Source: Phycisphaeraceae bacterium
GTDB taxonomy: Bacteria; Planctomycetota; Phycisphaerae; Phycisphaerales; Phycisphaeraceae
NCBI GenBank assembly: GCA_020850375.1
Contig: JADZET010000317.1
Span: 1 to 25,056, forward strand
Length of the DNA stretch: 25,056 bases
Reading direction: 5' to 3'
The notes beneath the pieces are model-generated. The model searched no databases, was not told the origin of the DNA, and saw only the letters and a list, made by a program, of their open reading frames with translations. This document shows positions 6,989 to 13,799 of this stretch, one piece after another; position 1 is the stretch's first letter; every line of letters starts with the position of its first letter. The position numbers and the translations under genes are program-made.

Positions 6989-7807
6989 GTGCCCGTGACC
7001 ACCGAAGAGCGCTACCAGAGCCGGACCGTCAGCGGCGACGAGGCCCAATTAATCTACCTCGTGCGCGGCACGCTCGACCATGCTGAGGCGCTGACGGAGC
7101 TCCTGGCCGCGTCGCCGACGACCCTTGGGTCAATCAGCCGCGACACGAGCAACTGCCAGGTTGAGGAACTGCACAACGGCATCTGGCTCGGGACGGTCCG
7201 CTACATCCGGGCGGGGATCACGCACTCGGACCCACCCGTCGTCGGCGACTCGAGCTACAGCTTCGACACCGGCGGCGGCACGCAGCACATCACGCAGAGC
7301 CTCCAGACCATCGCCAGCCATGCCCCTTCCGGCCAGACTGCGCCGAACTTCCAGGGTGCCATTGGCGCCACGCGTGACGGCGTCGATGGCGTGGATGTCA
7401 CCGTGCCCGTCTACCGCTTCAGCGAGACGCACATCAAGGCCGATGCCGAGGTGACGGGGACCTACAAGGGCAAGGTCTACAGCCTCACCGGCAGGGCCAA
7501 CAGCGGCAGCTTCCGAGGCTTCGCGGCGGGCGAGTGCCTATTCCTCGGGGCGTCGGGCTCGAAGCGCGGAGGTGTATCAGGCGAGGATTGGGAGATCACC
7601 TACAGCTTCGCCGCCAGCCCCAATCGCACGGGTCTGACCGTCGGCAGCATCACGGGTATCGCCAAGAAGGGCTGGGAGTACCTGTGGGTGCGCTACGAGG
7701 ACGTCGAGGACACCACAGCCAAGGCTCTGGCTAAACGCCCGACGGCCGCCTACGTCGAGAAGGTCTACGAATTGGGCGACTTCGCTGACCTGGACATTGG
7801 AGCCTGA
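6989..7807 (+). CDS. Distal tail / virion structural protein (272 aa)
   Basis: The GTG start at 6989 follows GGGGAG at 6977-6982. The first residues are TTEERYQSRTVSGDEAQLIYLVRGT, then a long beta-rich body with VPVYRFSETHIK and DWEITYSFAASPNRT. It ends GWEYLWVRYEDVED followed by AAYVEKVYELGDFADLDIG. I recognise this as a conserved type in planctomycete-like prophages, where it follows the tape measure. Its position fits a distal tail or baseplate component. No enzymatic motif is visible. Confidence 0.7.
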   Translation: MPVTTEERYQSRTVSGDEAQLIYLVRGTLDHAEALTELLAASPTTLGSISRDTSNCQVEELHNGIWLGTVRYIRAGITHSDPPVVGDSSYSFDTGGGTQHITQSLQTIASHAPSGQTAPNFQGAIGATRDGVDGVDVTVPVYRFSETHIKADAEVTGTYKGKVYSLTGRANSGSFRGFAAGECLFLGASGSKRGGVSGEDWEITYSFAASPNRTGLTVGSITGIAKKGWEYLWVRYEDVEDTTAKALAKRPTAAYVEKVYELGDFADLDIGA

Positions 7808-7810
7808 GCC

Positions 7811-8680
7811 ATGGCCGGCGATCCCTTTAAGAAGGTCCGCCCGGGCGAGACGCTGACGATCCCCGCCGCGGCCTACAACGCCATGCTCGACGCGGCCATG
7901 TCTAACCGGCAGGGCCAGGCGATGGGGGCCGGGCCGGGCCCCGGAAGCGCGATGGCCACGCCCACGTCCACCACGGTGCTCATTAAGAACAACTCCGGCG
8001 TCGCTCGCAATCAGTTCGACGTTCTGGGGATCGACGGCGCCCTGTTCGACCCCGCCACGGCCTTGGAATCCTTTAAGCGTCAGGTCGTGCTCAAGGGCGT
8101 GGTCCCCACGGCGGATCACACGGGCAAATTCGTGGTGCTCCAAGAACCCGCCCGCGTCGGTGGCATCGCCCGGGCGTGCCTGCTCGGCGCCACCGTCGCC
8201 CGCGTCAATGTCACGACCGAGTCGCTGACCTACGCTGACGTCCTGGCCTCCGATGCCACCAAGCTACAGACGGTCTCCTCGGGCAAGGCGGCCATCGTCT
8301 GGAAGCAGACGGGCACGGGTGTGAAGTGGGCGATCGTGGCCTTGGGCGGGACCAGCACCGTGACGTCCGACAGCGGCTTCTGGGCCGTGGTGATCTCATC
8401 GAACCAGGACGGCGCAGCCAGCGACCCCGAGACCGTCCGCTACGTCTACACGCTCAAGGCCGCCCGCCCCTCCAACGCCAGGCTCTGGGAGCCGCTCCCG
8501 GGGGCCACAGAGTTCTACGGCTACAACACCAACGAATGGCCGAATCCCACCATCGGGGGCATCGCTGTCCACCTGATGCCCGTGGTCAACAATGCCGTCG
8601 TGTGGGTCAGATTGGCTCAATCGCAGGTGCTGGGCCCCGTGCACTTCTTTTACTACGCCAACGACATCGAGTGCGTATGA
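7811..8680 (+). CDS. Phage structural protein, possible tail fibre/adaptor (289 aa)
   Basis: The ATG start at 7811 has GGAG at 7799-7802 inside the previous gene's end. The N-terminus is DPFKKVRPGETLTIPAAAYN, followed by a Gly/Pro linker and NNSGVARNQFDVLGIDG. The central part is beta-rich, with VVLKGVVPTADHTGKFVVLQEP and GVKWAIVALGG. The end (YYANDIECV) overlaps the next gene by ATGA. The RPGETLTIPAAAYNAMLDAA opening recurs in planctomycete prophage proteins as I recall. A tail adaptor or fibre role is inferred from position only. Confidence 0.65.
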   Translation: MAGDPFKKVRPGETLTIPAAAYNAMLDAAMSNRQGQAMGAGPGPGSAMATPTSTTVLIKNNSGVARNQFDVLGIDGALFDPATALESFKRQVVLKGVVPTADHTGKFVVLQEPARVGGIARACLLGATVARVNVTTESLTYADVLASDATKLQTVSSGKAAIVWKQTGTGVKWAIVALGGTSTVTSDSGFWAVVISSNQDGAASDPETVRYVYTLKAARPSNARLWEPLPGATEFYGYNTNEWPNPTIGGIAVHLMPVVNNAVVWVRLAQSQVLGPVHFFYYANDIECV

Positions 8681-9228
8681 GCACGTACAAACGCAGATTC
8701 TGCTGCCGGTGTCCCATGCCGGCGCCCACCGGGTGCCTGAGCGCCGGCGTCTACGCCTGGTCACAGCTCTTCCCCACGATCAACGTCGAACTGCGCGACG
8801 TGGTGATGACCCTGGCGAATTACCCAGCCAACGAGTACGGCATTGACAACGGCGAGTATCGCTTCAACGGCTCTGTCGCCTGCACGCCGCAGCTGTCCAA
8901 CGGATCACTCACCTACCTCGGCATGACCTACGGCGGGATGACGCACACGCTCAACGGCGTCGAGACGCAGCGCGATGCCAGGGCGATCTTCTACCCCGGC
9001 TGCGCGACGGTCGACGGCTCGCTCTGCCTGTGGGTCTATGGGCTGTTCCTGATGATCCCCTACCAGTACCAGGGCTACGACCTGGGCTTCGAGGTCTTCC
9101 GCGGCATCTACCGCTGGAACGCCAACTACAACTACGCCATGCAGCCGTGCATGTTCTATGACAACCACGTCAACTACAACTACTCCTGGCAGCGTACCGG
9201 CAGCGGCCGGGGGTGGATCGACCCGTGA
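8677..9228 (+). CDS. Phage protein with N-terminal cysteine cluster (183 aa)
   Basis: The chosen start is ATG at 8677 (ATGA overlap with the previous stop); the much longer in-frame opening to 8326 lies inside the upstream gene. Residues 9-20 hold four cysteines (FCCRCPMPAPTGC), suggesting a small metal-binding knot. The remainder is aromatic and asparagine rich, with NYPANEYGIDNGEYRFNG and many tyrosines. That composition is typical of beta-rich receptor-binding or tail tip proteins. Function is unknown; the coupling to its neighbours argues that it is a real gene. Confidence 0.6.
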   Translation: MSTYKRRFCCRCPMPAPTGCLSAGVYAWSQLFPTINVELRDVVMTLANYPANEYGIDNGEYRFNGSVACTPQLSNGSLTYLGMTYGGMTHTLNGVETQRDARAIFYPGCATVDGSLCLWVYGLFLMIPYQYQGYDLGFEVFRGIYRWNANYNYAMQPCMFYDNHVNYNYSWQRTGSGRGWIDP

Positions 9229-9668
9229 GCGAGCGCTTCACCATCTCGGGCCAGTCGGAGGCGTGCCGGTGGACGATCGTGCTCGACGGCTGCGCGATCG
9301 ATGTGGCGAGGTCGATCGTGGTACCGAGGGAGATCGCCAAATCTTTGCCGGCCACGCCGACGTCCATCGAGCCTGCGTCGCCGCCACTCGCCGATGCATC
9401 GACGTCGCTATCCCTTGCCGGGAGCGGGGGTGAGAACGTGGCTGGTGGTCACGGCAGCGTCGTCCGTGGCCTCGTCGGCCTCGCCAAATCCCACTTGGGC
9501 ATTGACCGTTCACCCGACGATCTCATCGCCCACCGCTGGCAGGTCTGCTCCTCCAACGCCCACGGCCCCAACCGCTGCTGCGACGCCGGCCTCTGCACCG
9601 CTTGTGGCTGCCACGTGTCGTCCAAGATCCGGATCGCGTCGGAGGTTTGCCCGCTGGGGAAATGGTGA
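9225..9668 (+). CDS. Small cysteine-rich phage protein with C-terminal zinc-ribbon-like motif (147 aa)
   Basis: The chosen start is GTG at 9225 (GTGA overlap), with a G-run at 9209-9214 as ribosome binding site. The N-terminal half is variable and S/T/P rich. The C-terminal ~60 residues carry LVGLAKSHLGID, then RWQVCSSNAHGPNRCCD, LCTACGCHVSSK and a terminal EVCPLGKW. The spacing of the Cys pairs (RCC, LCTACGC, EVCP) is that of a treble-clef or zinc-ribbon fold found at the C-terminus of small phage proteins. It is the last gene of the plus-strand virion module. A role in DNA or protein binding is possible but unproven. Confidence 0.6.
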   Translation: MSERFTISGQSEACRWTIVLDGCAIDVARSIVVPREIAKSLPATPTSIEPASPPLADASTSLSLAGSGGENVAGGHGSVVRGLVGLAKSHLGIDRSPDDLIAHRWQVCSSNAHGPNRCCDAGLCTACGCHVSSKIRIASEVCPLGKW

Positions 9669-9679
9669 ATCCGCTGGGG

Positions 9680-9702
9680 GGGCGGGTTTTGTGGTGCCGC
9701 CC
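9680..9702 (+). terminator. Possible hairpin between convergent genes
   Basis: GGGCGG at 9680-9685 can pair with CCGCCC at 9697-9702 across an 11-base loop. It lies between the last plus-strand virion gene and the convergent minus-strand gene, where a bidirectional terminator would be expected. No T-run follows on either strand, so it may be chance in GC-rich DNA. Confidence 0.22.
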
Positions 9703-9728
9703 GTCTGCGAACCCTCACGGCACCGCAA

Positions 9729-9965
9729 TCATGCGGTCTGGTCCCCCATCCTCCGTAAACGCAAGACCGTTTCGACGAGCACCCCCCGCAGCGCTGGACG
9801 GTCCGCTTGGTCGAGGTAGCGCCTCACCTCCGCCGGCGCCGGGGTGTACTCCACCGTCGCCGTCGCCTGTCCCTCATCGGCCAACTGGAGCACCCAGAAG
9901 ACTGCCAGGGAGTCCTGAGGGCCGAGAGCGTCAGGGATCGAATCTTCAGGCTGCCTCAGGTCCAT
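9729..9965 (-). CDS. Small hypothetical protein (78 aa)
   Basis: The chosen start is the ATG ending at 9965, with GGAGG five bases upstream; a longer GTG start at 10007 lacks a comparable signal. The protein is acidic, with SIPDALGPQDSLAVFWVLQLADEG followed by a helical VRRYLDQADRPALRGVLVETVLRLRRMG. I do not recognise the family. It lies at the right border of the phage module, convergent with the virion genes and opposite to the neighbouring Xre regulator. It may be a prophage accessory gene. Overlapping plus-strand frames look like shadows. Confidence 0.45.
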   Translation of the reverse strand: MDLRQPEDSIPDALGPQDSLAVFWVLQLADEGQATATVEYTPAPAEVRRYLDQADRPALRGVLVETVLRLRRMGDQTA

Positions 9966-10086
9966 CGCGACCTCCAGGACACGCGCAGGTGTTTGCCAAC
10001 TCTCCACTTCGCTCTGCTGGCCTGGCGGCAGGGTCAGCCGCCAATGTTGCGCTTTGTCTGTCGTCGGATTGTGCCCGGGTGGTCAG

Positions 10087-10097
10087 ACTTGTCAAGT
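10087..10097. promoter_or_regulatory. Inverted repeat ACTTG-T-CAAGT, candidate operator of the Xre gene
   Basis: A perfect 5-bp inverted repeat with one central base ends three bases before the ATG at 10101. Xre-type regulators commonly bind such short palindromes over their own start. No good ribosome binding site lies in this interval, so the gene may have a weak or leaderless start. The autoregulation call is inference. Confidence 0.35.
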
Positions 10098-10100
10098 TGT

Positions 10101-10337
10101 ATGAGCACCAAGTACCGCCAAGCCTTCGGCGACCGCGTCCGCCAGATCCGCGAGGGCCTGGGCCTGTCCCAGGAAGCCTTGGCTAACCAGGCCAAGCTCC
10201 ACCGCACCCACATCAGCCTCATCGAACGCGGCCAACGCAACGTCCGCCTTGAGACCGTTGAGCGGTTGGCCAAAGCGCTCCGTGTCCAGCCGGCCGACCT
10301 GGTGCCGGAGGTTCGGAAAGTGGGCAAACGGGAGTGA
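10101..10337 (+). CDS. Xre/Cro-CI family HTH transcriptional regulator (78 aa)
   Basis: The ATG at 10101 is chosen because the helix-turn-helix begins shortly after; the upstream in-frame opening from 9807 overlaps the minus-strand gene and lacks homology. A complete HTH_3 domain spans about residues 10-68: FGDRVRQIREGLGLSQEALANQ, then HRTHISLIERGQRNVRLETVERLAKAL. Recognition helix residues lie around HRTHISLIE. Its length is that of stand-alone single-domain repressors, close to restriction-modification controller proteins. No restriction-modification genes adjoin it, so a prophage or border regulator is more likely. Its targets are unknown; a short inverted repeat overlaps its start region. 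Confidence 0.85.
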   Translation: MSTKYRQAFGDRVRQIREGLGLSQEALANQAKLHRTHISLIERGQRNVRLETVERLAKALRVQPADLVPEVRKVGKRE

Positions 10338-10441
10338 AATGTAGATCGGTGTAGATAAGGGGCGAGTCAGAGCTGGGTCAAATTCGCTTGAGACCAGTGC
10401 CAGCGGCAAACCGCTTCATTATTCACGCTTGGCGCCCCCCG

Positions 10442-10460
10442 CCCGCGATTCTCACGCGGG
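10442..10460 (-). terminator. Hairpin downstream of the DUF6398 gene
   Basis: CCCGCG at 10442-10447 and CGCGGG at 10455-10460 form a 6-bp GC stem with a 7-base loop, a few bases after the stop of the minus-strand DUF6398 gene. No U-tract follows on the minus strand, so it is at best an imperfect intrinsic terminator. The rest of 10338-10441 shows no gene. Confidence 0.3.
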
Positions 10461-10466
10461 GGCACA

Positions 10467-10778
10467 TCACAACGTCACCAACTCCATCACCCGCGCCGCG
10501 CGGTAGCGTACGGTGCTCATCGTCACGCCCATCAACTGCTCGAATTCGGCATTGAGCACCCCCGGCACTCCGCATGGGAAACGACCATCCGTGGCTACGG
10601 CATAGATGATCCCCGCCGCCCAGCCCTCCGCCTTGCCACGCAGAGGCTTCTCGCCCGCCCGCAGCAGCCGCAGCGCCTTGTACGCGCGAAGCTGGTCCAC
10701 CGACGCGGGATGCTCGGCGAAGAAACGATCCAGGTGTGCTCGACACGCCGCCTCAAACTCGCTGGTGGTCACGTTCAT
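10467..10778 (-). CDS. DUF6398 domain-containing protein (103 aa)
   Basis: The start is the ATG ending at 10778, preceded on the minus strand by GGAGCAGG. The protein has LRAYKALRLLRAGEKPLRGKAEGWAAGIIYAVA at about 29-61, then LNAEFEQLMGVTMSTVRYRAARVMELV. The KAEGWAAGIIYAV motif followed by a C-terminal helix-turn-helix-like segment (GVTMSTVRYRA) is the signature I associate with DUF6398. The length is normal for that domain. The late segment could bind DNA; no biochemical role is known to me. A phased direct-repeat array lies just upstream. Confidence 0.75.
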   Translation of the reverse strand: MNVTTSEFEAACRAHLDRFFAEHPASVDQLRAYKALRLLRAGEKPLRGKAEGWAAGIIYAVATDGRFPCGVPGVLNAEFEQLMGVTMSTVRYRAARVMELVTL

Positions 10779-10796
10779 CTGCCTGCTCCGACAGGC

Positions 10797-10802
10797 ATCT
10801 TA
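10797..10802 (-). promoter_or_regulatory. Putative -10 element (TAAGAT) for the DUF6398 gene
   Basis: Read on the minus strand the hexamer is TAAGAT, four of six bases matching TATAAT, about 18 bases before the start codon. No convincing -35 box lies 17 bases upstream; that interval is instead entered by GTCAC direct repeats, as in activator-dependent promoters. Inference only. Confidence 0.3.
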
Positions 10803-10812
10803 CCGTAGGCCT

Positions 10813-10856
10813 GTGACGTGGGCGAGACATTCCCGTGACGTTGCCGTGACGCCGGA
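10813..10856. repeat. Four 11-bp phased direct repeats (GTGACG units)
   Basis: GTGACG begins at 10813, 10835 and 10846, and a two-mismatch copy (GAGACA) begins at 10824, giving an exact 11-base period over four units. On the minus strand the units read GTCAC-N6. The array lies just upstream of the putative -10 of the minus-strand DUF6398 gene. Eleven-base direct repeats are the layout bound side by side by OmpR/PhoB-type response regulators. The protein that binds here is unknown. Confidence 0.5.
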
Positions 10857-10926
10857 CTCAGCCTCTGACTCTCTTCACTGACATCCCATTCAGCTATAGC
10901 ACCGTCTCAACTAGCGATGACAAGCT

Positions 10927-11436
10927 CTACTGCCGGTCTTGTGCCTCCAGCCACGTCTGCCAGCCGCCGTGCAGGACGTGGACGCGGTCGGCCTCCAGGT
11001 CCTTCCTTAGCCGCTCGGCCACCTGATGACTCGCGTCGCAGAGGGAGGAATCGCAGTAGACCACCACGTGCAACTCCGGCCGCCAATGGGCGAAGAACTC
11101 GGGGAACAGTTCGTCCCACTGGTCCTCATTGAGCAGGACCGCCCCGGGGATGTGGCTGTGGCTGAAAGCATCGCTGGAGCGGGTGTCGACCCACAGGACG
11201 CCAGGCCGATGTTGCCAGGCGATTGCTTGGGCCAGATCTACCTCCTTAGGATCAATCCGCGATTGCTCCGCGATCTGACGGGCGTGGCTCAGCCACGAGC
11301 TCGAAGCGGGCAGGATGGGCAGCAGCAACAGCAGCAGAACTCCCTTCCAGCGCGGCCACTCGCGCGAGATAGTCGCGGCTGGATTTGTCTGGCAGTCCTG
11401 ATTTGGCTGTATTGCGTCTTCCCGTGGATTCATCAT
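10927..11436 (-). CDS. Membrane-anchored rhodanese-like domain protein (169 aa)
   Basis: The start is the first of two adjacent ATGs ending at 11436; no strong ribosome binding site is visible. Residues 31-50 form a hydrophobic anchor (GVLLLLLLPILPASSSWLS). A rhodanese domain follows, with VDTRSSDAFSHSHIPGAVLL at about 83-102, the active-site loop VVYCDSSLC with catalytic Cys128, and HGGWQTWLEA at the end. The domain should face the periplasm and handle sulfane sulfur or thiol chemistry. Its neighbour is an exported DUF1573 protein, and the two occur together in planctomycete-type clusters as I recall. The sulfur substrate is unknown. Confidence 0.85.
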   Translation of the reverse strand: MMNPREDAIQPNQDCQTNPAATISREWPRWKGVLLLLLLPILPASSSWLSHARQIAEQSRIDPKEVDLAQAIAWQHRPGVLWVDTRSSDAFSHSHIPGAVLLNEDQWDELFPEFFAHWRPELHVVVYCDSSLCDASHQVAERLRKDLEADRVHVLHGGWQTWLEAQDRQ

Positions 11437-11506
11437 TTCACGGATTAACTGTCGAGGAAAGTGTGCAGGTGCCTTGGCGGCTGTTTTCTACCAGTCTAAT
11501 GACCGC

Positions 11507-12310
11507 TCAGGGCGGAAAGCGGCGGGCAAGCACCTGAAAGACGCGGGGCTGGTTCGGCGGGAAGTCGGTGCGAATGGTGATGGTCACCATTTGGCCGGGG
11601 GTCCAGGCGGGGCGAGGCGTGATCGTCAGTAGGTATTGGTCGGGGAACGCCACCGGCCCGTCCGCGGACGCAGCGGCTGGCTGGGTGGTCGGAGCCTCTG
11701 CAACACCTGATTGCTCGACCTGCTGGGCTGGAGTTGGATCGTCAGACACAGACGCCTCCTGCGATGGGGCAGGAACCAGTTCAAGGTCCACCACGTCCGG
11801 CGAAGCCTCAACCTTGACGATTCGCAGGCCTGGACCGGCCTGGGGATCAGCCGGCCGCCAGGGGCGCAGCGTCAGCGTCTTGGACGCGGCGCCGTCGACT
11901 GACTGCCAGACCAGCACCGCGGGGGTGATCTCCAGCAGCACGGGGATGTCGACCTCCAGGGCTAGAGGGTACTCGCGCTGCTTGGGCTCGTCAGTTCGGA
12001 CAAAGACGTGCTTGGTCTGCTTGCCGCTACGGTCGCCGAACTCGAAGGTGACCGTGATCGCCCCTGTCTCGCCGGGCGCGTAGGTCATTTTCTCCTGCCG
12101 GCCGGTGGTGCAGCCGCAGGTGCTGCGGACCTCGAGGATGTTGACGGGCTTTTCGCCGCGGTTGGTGAAGGTAAAGGACGCCGTCGCCTGCGTGTCGGCT
12201 GGGGCGGCTTGGAGCTGGATCGTGCGGGAGGGCCATTCCAGCTCCGCCCATGCGGACGAGTTGGTTACGCACATCACTGCCGCCGCTGCCAGATGCCACT
12301 TTAAGTGCAC
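11507..12310 (-). CDS. Exported DUF1573 domain protein (267 aa)
   Basis: The chosen start is the GTG ending at 12310, with GGAG nine bases upstream. An ATG at 12346 and a longer in-frame opening to 12643 are possible but less supported. A signal peptide (WHLAAAAVMCVTNSSAWA) ends near residue 22. The DUF1573 domain follows, with FTFTNRGEKPVNILEVRSTCGCT at about 47-68 holding the hallmark STCGC, then YAPGETGAITVTFEF. A proline/alanine-rich linker at about 185-220 precedes a second beta-rich part ending RVFQVLARRF. DUF1573 is an immunoglobulin-like fold; the function is not established. It lies 85 bases after the pseudopilin-like gene and may be co-transcribed. Confidence 0.82.
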   Translation of the reverse strand: MHLKWHLAAAAVMCVTNSSAWAELEWPSRTIQLQAAPADTQATASFTFTNRGEKPVNILEVRSTCGCTTGRQEKMTYAPGETGAITVTFEFGDRSGKQTKHVFVRTDEPKQREYPLALEVDIPVLLEITPAVLVWQSVDGAASKTLTLRPWRPADPQAGPGLRIVKVEASPDVVDLELVPAPSQEASVSDDPTPAQQVEQSGVAEAPTTQPAAASADGPVAFPDQYLLTITPRPAWTPGQMVTITIRTDFPPNQPRVFQVLARRFPP

Positions 12311-12395
12311 AGCCCACATCTCCGAGTAGCTCGACGGCGCGGCCATACCCTCAAATGATCGATCCACCCCGCTGAAATCGGTGCCCGCCGGTAGC

Positions 12396-13124
12396 TCAGT
12401 TCGGTTCGGGCCGCTGCTGCCCTTGGTACAGCCACAGGTAGTTCGTCGTGTAGTCCGTGGCCGCCGGGGCGGACATGAGAATCTGCGGGTAGTCCACCAG
12501 GTGCGGCGTGTCGCCCTCGGGGATGGCGATGCGCGCGGCATGGCCGTCCATGAAGACGAAGGACAGGCTGCGGACCATGTTCTGCTCGAGGTCCGGCCGG
12601 GGGCCCCACTCGTACCAGGCGACGCAGTCGGCCAGCGTTTCAACCGAGCCCCGGAACATGTTCGGCTCGGCCACGAGCACGCCCCGGGCTGGCTCGGCCG
12701 CCACGGCCGTGCTGGTGTTGATCGCCCAGCGGTTGATCACGTAGTCCACCGGCCACCAGTCGCCCTTGCGCTGATCATCGACGAGCGGGCAGTCGAGCTG
12801 CTCGGGGCTGACGGACGACTCGACCTTGGCGAACCAGGAGGCCGCGAAGGCTTCCTCCGAGTCCGGATTGGCCCGCGTGCCGTCGAGCGTGTCGGCCGGG
12901 TTCAGGTCCCGATGGTCGGCCGGCAACACCCCGCCGTGCTCACTGGCGTAGCCCAGCAACGCGCTGCCCATGGCCTGCGCATTGTTCAGGCACGCGGCCT
13001 TGAGCGACTCCGTGTCGGTGGCGTGGCTGAGGGCGGGAAGCAGAAGGGCGCATGTGATAGCTACCATGGCCATGCATGCCAATAGATCAAGCTGGGCAAA
13101 TGCTGAACATGTATGCCTAGTCAT
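12396..13124 (-). CDS. Degenerate DUF1559/pseudopilin-like protein (242 aa)
   Basis: The start is the ATG ending at 13124, with AGGAGC upstream on the minus strand. The N-terminal segment, QLDLLACMAMVAITCALLLP then LKAACLNNAQAMGSALLGYA, matches the layout of planctomycete pseudopilins. Those have a hydrophobic helix after a prepilin site, then C-x-NN/L-x-Q-x-x-A. Near the end SFVFMDGHAARI (about 188-199) is the DGH motif that closes DUF1559 domains. The canonical cleavage site (G-F-T-L-I-E) is not present; the equivalent is AFAQLDLL. It may be uncleaved or cleaved by signal peptidase I. Confidence 0.75.
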   Translation of the reverse strand: MTRHTCSAFAQLDLLACMAMVAITCALLLPALSHATDTESLKAACLNNAQAMGSALLGYASEHGGVLPADHRDLNPADTLDGTRANPDSEEAFAASWFAKVESSVSPEQLDCPLVDDQRKGDWWPVDYVINRWAINTSTAVAAEPARGVLVAEPNMFRGSVETLADCVAWYEWGPRPDLEQNMVRSLSFVFMDGHAARIAIPEGDTPHLVDYPQILMSAPAATDYTTNYLWLYQGQQRPEPN

Positions 13125-13361
13125 TACATTGCTCCTGTTGATGAATACAAATCATTCCGACGCCAGACCCAAGGCGCCATACCACATTTTCCTTCTTATG
13201 CTTCATCGGCAATCCACAATTGACCGATAACTCCTGCGATTGTATTTCATTTGGCGTGGATCCACGCCTACATCCACATTCCCGTCTCATGGGTGGCCAT
13301 TAATGTGCGACATTCCCTTTTCCGTCCCCCCCCTTTTTCCGCCCTTAGATTATGGATAGCT
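13125..13361. other. AT-rich non-coding interval with a 16-bp palindrome
   Basis: No gene with coding character is visible here. The composition is clearly more AT-rich than the flanking genes. GGCGTGGATCCACGCC at 13253-13268 is a perfect palindrome that could be an operator or a short hairpin (6-bp stem, GATC loop). An eight-C run followed by five T lies at 13326-13338, so the minus strand is purine-rich there. The promoter of the pseudopilin-like gene would be expected in this interval, but I see no clear -35/-10 pair. Confidence 0.5.
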
Positions 13362-13745
13362 TTAGTGCGTAACGCCGCTTTTTCCATTTTCGCCCCCAAG
13401 CGAAGTTTTCGTATCGGTACCAACAAAAAATCGGCGTACTATAATATAGTAGATCACACACATAAATATCTGACGAATCGTGCTAAGCAATATGTTGTGT
13501 TTAAATTCCGAGAAACGCGCATTGTTGCTGCTGTAACCACCAAATGCAACGCACATGTCAAATATCCAGTGCCACGTACTTATTATGAGCACCATCGCCA
13601 TGAACGCGTGCATTACATTTGTGATTGGACAATAGATCACCATTCCAATCTCTCCCATCGGCATTCGCTTTGTGCCGCTCATTCGAAAGGCGACAACTAT
13701 CACACTTAATATGGTTATGAGCGATGCCAGTTCGATGGCTGTCAT
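13362..13745 (-). CDS. Small three-helix membrane protein, candidate partner or immunity gene of the YD protein (127 aa)
   Basis: The start is the ATG ending at 13745 with AAAGG seven bases upstream, 54 bases after the stop of the YD-repeat gene. Three hydrophobic helices are predicted at about 4-21, 43-68 and 85-104, with a charged tail (GTDTKTSLGGENGKSG). Composition is AT-rich compared with the neighbours. A small gene directly after an Rhs-type gene is the standard place for an immunity protein, and many immunity proteins to membrane-active tips are membrane proteins. No homology supports this. A plus-strand frame over the same bases looks like a shadow. Confidence 0.5.
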   Translation of the reverse strand: MTAIELASLITILSVIVVAFRMSGTKRMPMGEIGMVIYCPITNVMHAFMAMVLIISTWHWIFDMCVAFGGYSSNNARFSEFKHNILLSTIRQIFMCVIYYIIVRRFFVGTDTKTSLGGENGKSGVTH

Positions 13746-13799
13746 GATTTACCTTTTTTCATTTGCAATTATGGACCTCCTGGTACATTGGCTCTCGGT

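Noticed and set aside
1..10000. Reading the phage module as a gene transfer agent or contractile injection system
   Set aside because: No sheath, baseplate spike or AAA+ ATPase is visible, and terminase, portal and capsid genes lie outside the window, so only a siphophage-like late module can be claimed.
9602..10186. 194-aa plus-strand open frame between the virion module and the Xre gene
   Set aside because: It is proline/arginine-rich with no domain, overlaps both the zinc-ribbon-like gene and the better-supported minus-strand small gene, and has no ribosome binding site.
9669..10926. Prophage attachment site at the right border
   Set aside because: No tRNA, integrase or recognisable direct repeat marks an att site, and the left border is not in the window.
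12346..12643. N-terminal extension of the DUF1573 gene to 12643
   Set aside because: The extension is antisense-like S/T/R/P sequence overlapping the end of the pseudopilin gene, and the signal peptide begins only after residue 100 of that version.
13251..13709. 152-aa plus-strand open frame opposite the small membrane gene
   Set aside because: Its composition is irregular (many H, R and Y, no hydrophobic pattern) and it lacks a ribosome binding site; the minus-strand reading has both a signal and three coherent membrane helices.
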